Notes: a model not told the origin generated them from the letters alone. 64,000 bases of DNA from Micrasema longulum (GCA_022494885.1 JAGVSM010000491.1:1-64000), one strand, 5' to 3'; positions 1 through 10,285 are shown, counted from the first letter of the stretch. Numbers and translations: made by a program.

Positions 1-190
1 AAAATAAGAATGTCGAATATAACCCTTGATTTAACAATATCCAAGAACGTCAAAAAATCATCCAGATTTTCCATGGTACGTATGTTTTGATGAATTATGT
101 TTAACTTTGTCGATCCCCAGTGATACGATAACGCTTCATTTAAGGTTTCAAAAACAATATTTTTACTAGAAGGTACTGTTTCATCCTGTT
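1..190 (-). pseudogene. LINE ORF2, N-terminal start of endonuclease (partial, runs off window)
   Basis: On the minus strand a frame opens after a stop near 190 and reads to the window edge. It contains KLNIIHQNIRTMENLDDFL followed by TFLDIVKSRVIFDILI, the typical first strand of the apurinic-type endonuclease at the start of CR1/Jockey-group ORF2 proteins (family pattern LNIIHxNIRS). The enzyme would nick target DNA to prime reverse transcription. It lies downstream of the ORF1 at 520-1515 on the same strand, the normal ORF1-ORF2 order. No methionine precedes the conserved stretch in this frame; 205-444 is open in another frame, so a frameshift is likely. The catalytic residues lie outside the window. 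Confidence 0.75.
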
Positions 191-519
191 ACTCGTAAAA
201 AGTGTTAACCATTTTGAGTAGAACCAATAATAGTGTATGAAAATACAAGTATTCCCAGTAGACCATATCTACTGGTATGATAAAAAAATATTAGTATATT
301 GACTTTGATGTTGTACCTCAAAATTTTCGTAATTAAATAATTATAGCGGAAAGGCGAATTTGTTATCGTGCGTATGGGTTTATGTTTGTTGTAATACTTT
401 TGTAGTAGTATGGAATCGTAATTAAACATTTCCATCAAAAACAAGAATAAAGATAAGTAAATAATAATTAAAATTAGAATAAACGATGTATAAAGATCGA
501 GGGATGTTTTAACAAAGAG

Positions 520-1515
520 TCACAATTGATTAATAATATTCTCAGAATCTACTAGTATAGGACGTGAATTTTCATCTTTTTTTATAAAAATCAAGCCGTC
601 TTTAGTCCAAACATACCTATAGCTGCGCTCTCTAGCCGCCAGTCGAGCCAGGTACCACAGTCGTTTAGCGCGAACTGTTAAATGTTCGGACACATAGATC
701 GGTGATTTTACGCCCGCCAAACCAATCATTGCTGTATTGAGCCTATCCCCAGCACATTCACATAAGTTATTATACTTTTTCAAGTCCATCAGAAATTTAG
801 ATTTTTCAAAATTGTTAAAAAGTTTAACCACCACAGTCCTCGGGGAAGCGTTCCTCTGACTGATGCTGGTCTTTTTAGGAGTTATTCTGTATGCAGCCTC
901 GACATCCTTCATATCCAGGCTTGATTTAGTTACTTTACAGATATTAGATACAATGTTTTTGAGCTCTTGTCCCGTTTCATCCGTCAACTCCGGAATGCCT
1001 CGGAACTCGAGATAGTTTTGGTTCTTTTTTCTTTCTTCGTATTCGATTTTGCGTTCCAGTTCGACAATCCTATCTTCGTTTTTCTTGTTATTGTCTCGGA
1101 TGTTCTGGAGACTATCAGGAAATCCTTCAATCAGCTGCATACTGTTCTTTATCTTATCCACCTCCGGCTTGATTTTTTGGATATTGTCAACCGATTTTTT
1201 CAGTAGTTCGATCTCGCTGTGCAAACCGGTGAACATTTTGTCATATTTGTCATTAATATCATCAATGTTTTTCTTCAATATATTCAAAATATCATTTCTA
1301 AATTCATTAAATTGTCGGTCGATGATTTTGTGAAGTGAGGCATCCTTTTTACATTCGGTGCATTTTAAAGTGTTGCGCCGCTCCTGGCCCAATCTTCTGT
1401 AGGTCGCCTCGCTCGTTCCGCCGCATGCAAAATGGAAGGTCACTTTGCACGAAGTGCACTTAAATGACTTGTCGGCCGTCGCCACCTCACTACACTCGCC
1501 GCATATCGGATTCAT
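520..1515 (-). CDS. LINE ORF1 protein with PHD-type zinc finger, coiled coil and FP-like C-terminal domain
   Basis: Intact 331-residue protein. Residues C5, C8, C20, C23, H28, C31, C52 and C55 form a C4HC3 PHD-type finger. Residues about 60-165 are rich in K, E, I and L in heptad style, with the block RIVELERKIEYEERKK, and should form a coiled coil. From about 165 (NYLEFRGIPE) the sequence looks like the FP (few-polyhedra, baculovirus-related) C-terminal fold commonly found in insect LINE ORF1 proteins. Such proteins bind element RNA and form the ribonucleoprotein. ATG at 1513-1515 precedes the finger directly and is the natural start; the stop is TGA at 520-522. The lack of stops over 996 bases is notable among the decayed elements here. 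A domesticated gene is possible, but the adjoining ORF2 endonuclease start argues for a LINE. Confidence 0.85.
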   Translation of the reverse strand: MNPICGECSEVATADKSFKCTSCKVTFHFACGGTSEATYRRLGQERRNTLKCTECKKDASLHKIIDRQFNEFRNDILNILKKNIDDINDKYDKMFTGLHSEIELLKKSVDNIQKIKPEVDKIKNSMQLIEGFPDSLQNIRDNNKKNEDRIVELERKIEYEERKKNQNYLEFRGIPELTDETGQELKNIVSNICKVTKSSLDMKDVEAAYRITPKKTSISQRNASPRTVVVKLFNNFEKSKFLMDLKKYNNLCECAGDRLNTAMIGLAGVKSPIYVSEHLTVRAKRLWYLARLAARERSYRYVWTKDGLIFIKKDENSRPILVDSENIINQL

Positions 1516-1960
1516 ATTAGTTGAATTCGTGTGGGTAATCCGTCAAATTGATCACTGAATAAATTAAAAGTTTTGTTTTTACACTTCAGACACTATCAAT
1601 AGAAATATTATGTCTTATACGAGAAACAAGTTATGTTTAATTATGCGCACTTTCAATTTAATGATTTATTATACAAAACTCGACTAATTATTAATATTTT
1701 TGTCGGGAGCACTGAAATTGCCGCGCTTATACGAGTACGTAAACTCTCAATCTGATTTTATTGACACTTTATCTCACAACTTGATACGCACAAAAGTATA
1801 CCATTTGATACTTACATATTTTAAATATTTTTATATTACTTTTTCAACATCAAATATAAAATAAAGTCAATGTCGCATTTTTCGCACATCCGTCTTTGTT
1901 CGACAATCCCGACGATACCGTCGCCGTTCTGGCAAAAGTCACTAACCTTAAAAATGCTGG
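1516..1960 (-). other. Probable 5' untranslated region of the PHD-finger LINE
   Basis: Sequence upstream of ORF1 on the minus strand. A GC-richer block at about 1885-1945 lies at the presumed 5' end, followed toward ORF1 by AT-rich DNA. I see no open frame. The element boundary is not marked by a target duplication I can identify, so the outer limit is approximate. Confidence 0.35.
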
Positions 1961-2334
1961 TTTTTAATTAAATATTAATTTATTGAGACATTTACCCAAG
2001 CGTCAACCACAACCATAATACAAGATACGCTAATAGGGATCTGATATTAAGTGAAGGGGTTAACACTGTTCTGGCATCGAGACAACACTATTACGTAGGC
2101 AAAAAGGTCCATAACCTTTTGCCAGAATCGTGGAAAGACGGGAGTGTTGTCAAGTTACGGAAGGTGTTGACCTCGCTCTTTCGTGACATTGGTCGTAGGG
2201 AGTCAGAAAAGTTGATGCATGCCACGGATTGGAGATTCTTACTGGACGTCGAAAATATAATATGAAAAATTAGGAATAATTTAAAAGTATATATATTTAA
2301 AGATGACAACTATGAAGTTTCGCATTAATAAATT

Positions 2335-2470
2335 GTCTATGTTTTTATGAATGAATGTATGTGTATGCGCATGGATGTATGTACGTGTGTGTGTATGTAC
2401 ATGTGTATATATGTGTATATATATATATATATATAAATATATATATGTGTGTATAAATGTGTATGTCTGT
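2335..2470 (+). repeat. Degenerate (TG/TA)n microsatellite
   Basis: Runs of TATG, TGTG and TATATA with an uninterrupted TA core near 2417-2434. It lies inside the 3' UTR of the surrounding LINE fragment, so it was probably part of the element or expanded after insertion. Confidence 0.9.
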
Positions 2471-2570
2471 ATGTATATGTATCAAAAGTGAGTATGCGAA
2501 TAAGTTTATATCTTGTTTGTCTGTGCTCTATATTAATTTGTCAACTATTATAATATATTAAAATGTAATT

Positions 2571-2610
2571 GCCTAGCTTGGAACGGGGTATGTACTCTTG
2601 TTAGCTGGGC
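2571..2610 (+). other. LINE 3' UTR stem-loop
   Basis: GCCTAGCT (2571-2578) pairs with AGCTGGGC (2603-2610), eight pairs with one G-U, about 60 bases before the A-rich LINE tail. In several LINE clades a 3' stem-loop is recognised by the reverse transcriptase; that role is inferred here. Confidence 0.55.
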
Positions 2611-2671
2611 AAAGTGAACATGCAATTGTATTTTGATAAAGAGTATAAATAAATAAAGAAATAAAATAAAT

Positions 2672-4205
2672 AAATTTATTCATTTCACCATAATCATTCA
2701 CCATCATCAATTTGATTTTATGGAAAATAGAAGCACTCAGGATGCTATTGCAAAATTATCCTCATATATTTATAATTCATTGGACAAATCATTAAAATGT
2801 ATTGGAATATTTATTGACTTAAAAAAAGCATTTGATAGTGTATCACACAATAAACTTATTTCAAAATAAAAAGATGTGGGAATGGGTGGGAAAACCATTG
2901 AATGGCTAACAAGTTATCTATTCCAACGACCACAAATGTTAAAAATAAAATTTGCGTGCAGTCAAATTGAGACTTGCGATTTTGGAATACCTCAAAGTAC
3001 GGTGATAGGTCCGCTTTTATTTATTCTCTATGTCAATGACATATTTTGTCAAGATTTAAACTCAAAAATAATATCATATGCCAATGATACGGTTGTTTTA
3101 GTTGAGGGAGTTAACTGGAAATCAGTAAATTTAGTAGCTAATGACGTTATAAATCCATTGAAATTATGGTTTGACAAAAATATATTATTAAATACGGAAA
3201 AGACAAAAATCATCCCATTTTTTATTAACAAAGCAAATTTAGATTCAATAGTAAAAATAATTATTCACCGAAGCAACTGTAACAAAAATAACTGCGATCT
3301 TACATGTTCAGTACTTGATACAACAGATAAAATTAAATATCTTGGTGTATACATAGACCAAAACTTAAAATGGAAAGACCATATCAGTGAACGAATTAAA
3401 CGAATTAGAAAATGTGTATACATATTTATTAGATTAAGGAATATTTAAAAAATCAATCATTTAAAAATAGCTTATTACTCAATTGTACAATATTTGTTAC
3501 ATTATGGTATTGTTGGATGGGGTGGTGCATATGCCAATATATTAAACCCTCTTAAAATAGTACAAAGATTAATTATTAAAGTAATTTTAAAGAAATCCTC
3601 AACATTCAATACGGAAAGTCCGTTTAAAATATGTAAGGTTCGTGCAGTAGACACTCTTTATAAAATAAATTCTATGATACAAATATAAAAAAAGAAAAAA
3701 TAAAAGAATCTGAAATGAATAAGTCACTCAGATACCAACATAATATTAAAGTTCCTAAATTCCATTCAAGTCATGGTCAAAATATCTTTGTATTCAAAGG
3801 TGTAAAAAATTATAATAATCTTCCTAATGAACTAAAAACTATTAAAAAAAATATATCAATGAATAAATTTAAAGTTAATCTAAAGAAATTTTTTGAACTC
3901 GTGTAAAAACTACATTAAATTTTAATTAGTATGAATGTGTAATTGTTTTATGTTTTTTCTTTATGTTTCCTATCTTTTTATTTTTCTTTTCATGTACTCG
4001 TATTTAAAATTATATTAACACTTATTGATAAACAACTAAAACAGTGAAAGTCACTCTCCAAGCACAAGAGTTAGTCTCTTTTTTGGAGAGTTACAGTGAT
4101 AACATTTACTAGATGTGTAAAAGTAGATATGTTTAGAATTTTACAAAAACATGTACTTTTTATGAAATTTATAAATAAAAAAAAATAAAAAAAATAAAGA
4201 TACAT
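2672..4205 (+). pseudogene. LINE-A copy 1: decayed reverse transcriptase, C-terminus and 3' UTR
   Basis: Starts directly after the tail of the preceding LINE, in the fingers region. ENRSTQDAI and FIDLKKAFDSV are recognisable, followed by a stop near 2866. Then 2876-3448 reads GIPQSTVIGPLLFILYVND and the catalytic box as SYANDTVVL, so the expected YADD is mutated to YAND and the enzyme would be inactive. YLGVYIDQNLKWKDHI follows. After further stops the thumb and C-terminus continue at 3494-3688 (YGIVGWGG) and 3715-3906 (FKGVKNYNNLPNELK). The 3' UTR holds a hairpin at 4053-4091 and ends in A-rich sequence. A second copy lies at 28676-30015, and diverged relatives at 25440-25814 and 52150-53130. 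Confidence 0.85.
4053..4091 (+). other. LINE-A 3' UTR stem-loop
   Basis: ACTCTCCAA (4053-4061) pairs perfectly with TTGGAGAGT (4083-4091). The same stem is kept in copy 2 at 29880-29917 although the loop differs, which supports a real structural element near the 3' end. Confidence 0.6.
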
Positions 4206-4259
4206 ATTACAACAAAATATTAACGTATCTCTAACTCTATAAGGCCAAGAGCTATTCAA

Positions 4260-5084
4260 AACTTAAAATTATGTTCTTTAAAAGGCAAACGTCGCCGAGG
4301 AAATTTAGAAAGAAGTTGTGTAAATCCGAATTATCTGTTTTTTCCTATGTGATTTCATATTATTAAACATTGAACATTTATAACATATAGTCAGCAGTGA
4401 ACGTCCAGGACGTCGAGAACCTGATACCTTGTAAAAAAGGGCTCGAAAAATGCCATTATCAGTATCGCTACGCTTAGAGTGCAGACGGTCAACTCAGCGC
4501 GGATTGTGGTCGTAAAGTCGAACAGTCGCGAGTCGCTTAGGTCGTAGGTCGATGACAACCGTACATCACTAATTTTAGGAATTTTCATAAATGTATAATC
4601 CTGCCACAGTGAGGATATTTATTCCCTAGTGCATAATGTAACGTTGACTGATAACATACGATAGTGCTAGAACACAACGTAATTCACATAATAATTAGGT
4701 TATTACTCATTTCTTTATGGCGTATTTTTAAGATATCTCTTCAATGAAGTGAATCAATAAACAGTTTATGACAGAAGAGTGATAATGCACACATAAAAGC
4801 AGTTGGATGATAAACGATAACCCAGCTTCCGGTCTGACCTTTTATTTATAATCATTGCTCTAAATTTAATAAATCTAGTTGGTTTTTAGAGTCACGTACC
4901 AGATCAATATTTTTTTTGGGAAAGCACATGCATATACCTTTCTAATAAAATACATCTAAACCAAACCTAAAATAGACAGACCCCTTATTCTTATTCTCAG
5001 TGGTGGGGCTCAGTGCTATGCAAGCTCTTGACGTCACTGCGATCTGTGAAGATCTATTGTGATGGGTCCCCGTGAATAGTTCTT
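4260..5084. other. No gene seen
   Basis: AT-rich DNA with a slightly GC-richer patch at about 4400-4560. No conserved domain, element end or RNA gene recognised. Confidence 0.5.
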
Positions 5085-5182
5085 GCCCTCCAAGCCCAGG
5101 GCCTCGATTATGATGAGAAGATAAAGACGTCATACCTTCAACTTGATGGTATAGTTGAAGATAAATTCCCTCTAACGATTGT

Positions 5183-5375
5183 GATCGGGTTGTGGTCCTG
5201 TGGCTAGTGTCTCGGACTCACGGACCAAAGGTCCATGGTTTGAATCCCATTCTACCCCAACTCGATTCCATTTTCTAATAGTGAGTTATTTACAACTCGT
5301 TAAAATTGGCCCTAAAAATTAAATATTTGGGTAAATCATAAGAACGCAAATATTTTTTTTTTTAAGAAGAAAAAA
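5183..5375 (+). mobile_element. SINE-3 copy (tRNA-derived), inserted in repeat X
   Basis: The tRNA-like head starts at 5183, with a possible A box (GTGGCTAGTGTCTCGG) and a B-box-like GGTTTGAATCC. A unique body with TGAGTTATTTACAACTCG follows and the copy ends in A-rich DNA. Reverse copies lie at 37555-37721 and 35030-35143. It would be transcribed by RNA polymerase III and mobilised by a LINE. Confidence 0.75.
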
Positions 5376-5393
5376 AAAAGATATACTACCGAC

Positions 5394-6165
5394 CAGTGGC
5401 GAATGGTGATTTTATTTACAAGTAAGCTATAAAAAATATAATATTTTTACCTACAAAGGATGTACATAATATAATGTAAGTAATTATAACTATAAATTGA
5501 TATTTTTCTGTGGTTCTGTGTAATAAAACAACTCTCATCCATGAAATCAACTCAAACGATGTAACTTCGTGATATATTATATTCTATAGATATATTATCC
5601 ATTACTTTAATATTTAATTCATTAAAAAAATAAAAAAATAATACCATTATGAATTCAGTCGATATTAGGTATTCAATTGATATGTCAACTGGCTGCATCG
5701 TTCTAGTTATTAATAGTGCTAAAAACGGCCGAGTGGAGCGCTATAAGTCCTGAAATATGACGAATGAAAGTAATTATGGTCTTATGTCAAAAGTACCATC
5801 TAAAAAAAAATAGTCCTTAAGAAACAATGTTTGAAATACTGTTTTCCAAATCAAAAATCTTCAAATAATTTGTGTAATCTGCAAGTTTAATCTAGGAGAA
5901 AAAACTCATGGGGTTAATACATTCAAAATAAAGTATACATATTTGTATGAAAAAATAAGCTAGAATAATCGGATAGTTTCTTGGCTCACCGCAGGCGCTG
6001 GGCGCGCTTTATTAAAATTTTATTACAAACTGTGAAAAGGATTTAAAATTAATGGTAATTATTTATTTGTTTTTCTGTAAATAAAGTTACAATAAAACAT
6101 TATTATGGTTAATCAAATATTATGGTAAGCTGTGCATAATCGCTTCTATACACGGTTCGCCCCTG
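5394..6165 (+). mobile_element. hAT-M1 non-autonomous transposon (MITE), copy 1
   Basis: 772 bp. The ends CAGTGGCGAATGGT and, read inward from the right, CAGGGGCGAACCGT form imperfect 14-bp terminal inverted repeats of hAT style. The flanks CTACCGAC (5386-5393) and CTACCGTC (6166-6173) are an 8-bp target duplication with one mismatch. No transposase is encoded. A full-length copy in reverse lies at 39526-40319 and confirms both ends. Confidence 0.9.
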
Positions 6166-6380
6166 CTACCGTCGCCCCCCGCCTTTAAGTTTTGGGTAGG
6201 TACATCGATATGAATCAAGGGGAAGCATACGTCACGGTACACATATCTACGCTCTACAATTACATCATTTTATACCGACGGGTCTAGAACCCCTGGATAC
6301 GTTTATCTACGCATTAAAAGTGGCAAAAATTTTGTTCCACAGAGCAATTTTTCCTTTAATCATGATTTATTTAAAAAAAT

Positions 6381-6520
6381 GTGAATGGTGAATTCTACGC
6401 AGTGATTAAAGTGGCCACTTAAACCAGCTAATGACAGGTCATTTGCCTTGAAAATGCCTAGACTTCCATATTCCCTTCTCCAAAAATTGTTCCCTCTCTG
6501 TTGGGACAAATTTAGATTAA
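6381..6520 (+). mobile_element. FB-1 fragment
   Basis: Contains the FB-1 core: AAAGTGGCCACTTAAACC, AATGACAGGTCAT, then GCCTAGACTTCCATATTCCC and TTCTC. Only one arm is present. See 51575-52122 for the complete form. Confidence 0.7.
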
Positions 6521-6524
6521 AAAA

Positions 6525-7300
6525 AATACTTTAAATATGTTGTTGGTAAAACACGCCAATTGATATTCTCATGAAGAGTTTGGCAATATATTATATGACT
6601 TGATTAACATATTTATAAAGCCTAAAACCTCGTTCTATATATTTTGGAAAACATTAATCAAGTTTTCTTTAATTATATCTTAATTTATTTATTCAGATAT
6701 ATAATACAATATCAAACAACGGATGTGATTAATGCTAATGAGACAAGTATTTATACTAAACTGTTCTAGACACAATAATCTTCTCACGTCTATAGTGAAA
6801 AATATTTATTTGTTTTTGAATAAATAAATAATTATCGATTTAAATAAAGCTGGACGAATAGACTAATAAAAGGTTACGCCAAATGTTAAAAGCGGTAATT
6901 AAAAAAAAAATCTTTGAAAAAGCTATCGACGAAAAAAATTTGAGACCGACCGAAGTTTCGGTTTCGGTTTAGGTTAGTTTCGGCCAATAAAATGAGTTTC
7001 GGCAGGAGTTTTAGTTTTAGTTTAAAAAATTGACCGAAATGTGCAATCGGGATGTGTCGGATGATGTTTGATTGTACTCGGGTGCATCTTATGGCTCGCG
7101 AATCTTTTCTCGAGTTCCAAGATCTCTGTTTTTTTATTTTTTATTTTTTATTCCTTTAAAATAAAAAAAAAATAAAATGAAAGAACCAAGTTTATATGAA
7201 TTTATTGTGTTTTTTATGATTATTTTAGTTTATTTTGCTTATTATGTTTACGATGATAATTTGGTTAGTTAGATTAGTTACGTTTTTATTTTCTTATTAC
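6525..7300. repeat. AT-rich stretch with a GTTTCG-type repeat cluster
   Basis: At about 6948-7035 the motif GTTTCGG recurs several times together with TTTAGTTTTAG, a short degenerate direct-repeat cluster. The remainder is AT-rich, with no coding signal. Confidence 0.45.
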
Positions 7301-7440
7301 GTTAACTATGTTAAATGACTAAATTTGAGGCATGTTTCATTATATTTTTTGTAAAATGTTTCCCTTGGCACGGGTCACTCCAGTGAGGAAACATTATTAT
7401 GAATAAAAAATATAAAAAAATGTAAAAGTATAAATAAAAT
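7300..7440 (+). mobile_element. LINE 3' end with conserved hairpin
   Basis: AATGTTTCC (7355-7363) pairs with GGAAACATT (7387-7395), and inside it CAC (7369-7371) pairs with GTG (7383-7385) around CGGG. It is followed by an AATAAAAAATATAAAAAAA tail. The same hairpin type precedes A-rich tails at 8481-8515 and, on the minus strand, 51490-51525, so I read this as the 3' end of a severely truncated LINE. Confidence 0.55.
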
Positions 7441-7459
7441 TTTAAAATATATATCTGTA

Positions 7460-7704
7460 CCTCAGTGGCAGACGGATGCAAATCCCAATGTCAAATATTC
7501 AACAATAGACAAAAGAATCTACTTTCTCTAAGTGATTTTGAATAATTCAGAATATTAATTTATATGTTCTGTATCTTAATACATTGGTTCTTTCATTTTA
7601 AGACTTAAATTTCTTTAAATTCAATGGACATGATCATAAACTGGATACAAAAATCGAAATGTCATTTCATCAAATTCTGGATTTGCATCCGTCTGCTTTT
7701 GAGG
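7460..7704. mobile_element. TA-flanked MITE
   Basis: 245 bp between TA dinucleotides at 7458-7459 and 7705-7706. Terminal inverted repeats of about 26 bp start CCTCAGTGGCAGACGGATGC on the left; the right end read inward is CCTCAAAAGCAGACGGATGC, then AAATCC in both. TA duplication and size fit a Tc1/mariner-type MITE. No coding capacity. Confidence 0.8.
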
Positions 7705-7709
7705 TACCG

Positions 7710-8440
7710 ATATTATAATCCAAAAAGTGCCCAAAAACTCCATTAATGTAAATTGGTATTATTATATTACTATTTTAAATTAATATATAACAACACTCGA
7801 ATAATACTTAATGTAAAAAGGAATGAAAATAAAAAAAACATAATTCACCGACTAAAATGTTGTTTTGTGGGATAGGATGTGTGTACGTTATGGTACAGAA
7901 AATAATTACTTTACAGTGTGGCTGTTTTGACAAGATCTGTCAGATTGTTTTTGGATCAAAACTAAATATTATCATTTAGGTAAATACGACATGTTATTAA
8001 GAATACGTTGACATACATTCAGTGCAGATGGCTATATCTTGTACTGAGACTAAATTTCTTGTTAATTTTATTATATTTCATTTATTTATTAAAAAATACA
8101 GTACCGACAAACATACGTGAATTTCGACGGAGGTTTTGCTGAAAGCAATATCTATCTTCCAGTCAACCGAAAACTAGAGGAAAAAAATTTTTATCTCACA
8201 ATTTGTACTTAAATTAAAATTATATATGTGTGGATGTTGGGCCACCGGGAGCTGACAGTAGCTTGTTACTTGACCTAATGTCTGCGCAGTAGTTAAATGT
8301 TTGAGCTGTACTAATAATATAGTGTTGTTTTCTTTTTATTTCTTTTTAATATTTTTTTTTCATTCTTACTATTATATATGTATCTGTGTGGATTTAAATG
8401 CGAATATGTTATATTTTATTTGTATTTTATATATATATTT
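7710..8440. other. No gene seen
   Basis: AT-rich sequence without recognisable domains. A GC-richer patch near 8230-8290 (GGGCCACCGGGAGCTGACAG) has no partner elsewhere in the window that I can see. Confidence 0.4.
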
Positions 8441-8560
8441 TTTAGACACTATAAGTATCATATATTAAATCACGTAAATAAATGCCTCGACACGGGTTGT
8501 GCCCAGTGAGGTATTCATATTTAAAAAAAAAGTTTTATGTAAAACGTGAAATAATGAATA
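8440..8560 (+). mobile_element. LINE 3' end with conserved hairpin
   Basis: AATGCCT (8481-8487) pairs with AGGTATT (8509-8515); within it CAC-GGG (8491-8496) pairs with CCC-A-GTG (8502-8508). An A-run follows at 8524. Same structural motif as 7355-7395 and 51490-51525. Confidence 0.55.
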
Positions 8561-8622
8561 AATTTTGGACTTTATTACAGCTGTTTTTGTGTGGGAAGAT
8601 AGAGCTTTTAGATTGTACATAC

Positions 8623-9364
8623 TAGTGATGTAACGAATGTGCGACTTTGGATATTCGCGAACGCGAATATTTCTTGCCGACATTCGCGAATGCAAATGCG
8701 AAAATTGACTTGCACGAGCCTGTCGGTCCTGGCTGTGACCGGTTGGCCTGTGCGTAAGTTTATCAAAGTTCTGTAAAATTATCAAAGACTTTATCTTTTA
8801 GTTTTCCACCAAAAGTTAAATATTAAAACGTCAGTTTATTCTTCTTTCTGTCTTAAATATTAGTGGTAAAATATAAGAATATTATTTATTTCATTATTTG
8901 AATCAGTGAGTATGAGAAATAAGATAATTTTGTTTTTGTTAATTTTATTACGGAGTTTCGTGAAAATTGTATAAAAACTTTATTTATTTGTTTATTCAGA
9001 GATAAATATGAAATACTATGAGCATAAAAAACAATACTGAATAATTTCAAAACAAGAAGACTGCTGAATTGTTGAGTTTCCGTACTATTTAAAAAAGATC
9101 TACGTCAATTTGTGTAGCTGTAAGTAAAATACTTATGTTTTTGGGTTTTGGTCAGCAAAATTATTAATACACTGTAAATTAAGGCTGGCCAACTCAATAA
9201 AAGAAAATGATTGAATTGTCTAGTTTTTTTACAATATTTTTTATATATTTTATCCTCTAAGTAGAATAACTTTTACTAAAATAATATTCGCATATTTTTT
9301 GCGGATACGAATGCGAATACTTTTAAATCAGCGAATGCGAATACGAATATTCGTCACATCACTA
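8623..9364. mobile_element. hAT-M2 non-autonomous transposon
   Basis: 742 bp with inverted ends TAGTGATGTAACGAAT (left) and TAGTGATGTGACGAAT (right, read inward). Subterminal regions are packed with ATTCGCG/CGAATG motifs, as usual for hAT transposase-binding regions. The 8-bp target duplication GTACATAC is perfect at 8615-8622 and 9365-9372. No transposase ORF is present. Confidence 0.92.
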
Positions 9365-9415
9365 GTACATACATATGAACTTATTGGGTAGTAAAATAAT
9401 TTTTTGTACACTTAA

Positions 9416-10285
9416 GGTGATTCCAAACGAAAATATGAAACTAATTATTAATAGATGGCGCTTTTATAATGTTTTATTGAAAAATGCAATTTTTACGTTT
9501 TTTTTTACGTTTGCGAAAATTTTACACTGTATTGATTATAACAAATACCATAACAATATAATGTAGGTTTTTTTCACAAAATGGTGTACAAAACCATGTG
9601 CAAAATCTGTCATCAATGGTGCTATATTGAGTGTTCACGGGGCGATAGCATCGATTTCACACTGGGTGTTATAAGTTTTATTAGATTTTTTCAAATTATG
9701 AGAATAAGAGAACACAACAAACTAATCAATAATTCATAGGATCTTCACCGCACATTGCACAAATATTGCAAGCAGCGTTGGCAGCTTTATTCCCTCGATA
9801 AACTTGAACAGAAAGAAGTTTCAAAAATGCTCACTTTCGATTACTAGACGTTCCATTTTGAAAGCTTGTAATCAAATCATGTATGTAACGTAAAAACAAA
9901 ATAAAAATTTGCTTTCGAATGACGTATAACTTTTACCGTTTTGCTTAATTTTTGGTACTCATTTTTAAATTGGGCAAAAAATAAGACACAACTTATTTTA
10001 ATATGTGAATATTGCATATTAATCAGACAAAAAATATTTTTCTTATTTTTGGTTTTGTACACCATTTTGTGAAAATGACCCAAATTATAATGTTATGGTA
10101 TTTGTTGAATCAATATAGTGTAAAATTTCTCTTGACTAAGTTTTGTAGAATTTCAATAAACGTAAAAAATGGCATTTTTCAATAAAAAAATGTAAATTAT
10201 TTAATAAAAAAAATGTAATTGCGCCATCTATGAATAATTAGTTCAATATTTTCGTTTAAATTAAATTAAATCGTTCAAAATCACC
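9416..10285. mobile_element. TTAA-flanked long-inverted-repeat MITE
   Basis: Flanked by TTAA at 9412-9415 and 10286-10289. Arms of roughly 185 and 235 bp are imperfect inverted repeats, from GGTGATT at the ends, through TAGATGGCGC, to CACAAAATGGTGTACAAAACC at about 9576-9597 and 10051-10073. TTAA duplication is typical of piggyBac and Kolobok elements; no transposase is present, so the superfamily is open. The middle (about 9600-10030) recurs at 13510-13978 without the arms. Confidence 0.75.

Larger units (their letters stand above)
2040..2671 (+). mobile_element. 5'-truncated LINE: ORF2 C-terminus, microsatellite, 3' hairpin and A-rich tail
   Basis: An open frame without ATG from about 2052 to the TGA at 2263-2265 reads SRQHYYVGKKVHNLLPESW, then ends in LLDVENII. 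The pattern (Tyr-rich run, then hN-LP) is that of the extreme C-terminus of insect LINE ORF2 proteins. It is followed by a TG/TA microsatellite, a stem-loop at 2571-2610 and an AATAAATAAAG-type tail. A similar ending, in a different family, is seen at 22905-23440. Only the last approximately 70 residues remain. Confidence 0.65.
5085..6375 (+). repeat. Repeat X, copy 1, split by two later insertions
   Basis: 5085-5181 matches 21465-21540 and 6174-6375 matches 21565-21840 closely, including GGTAGGTACATCGATATG and the following CACGGTACACATATCTACGC. The short stretch 5380-5393 supplies the missing middle (ACTACCGAC). The interruptions are a SINE-3 copy and a hAT-type MITE. The family itself is of unknown class; its outer end CAGGGCCTCG would suit a hAT, but this is unproven. 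Confidence 0.7.

Noticed and set aside
967..1333. Plus-strand open frames over the ORF1 region
   Set aside because: Shadows of the intact minus-strand PHD-finger ORF1, whose zinc ligands and coiled coil are clearly real.
2091..2309. Minus-strand 72-codon frame
   Set aside because: Antisense to the recognisable LINE C-terminus ending at 2265.
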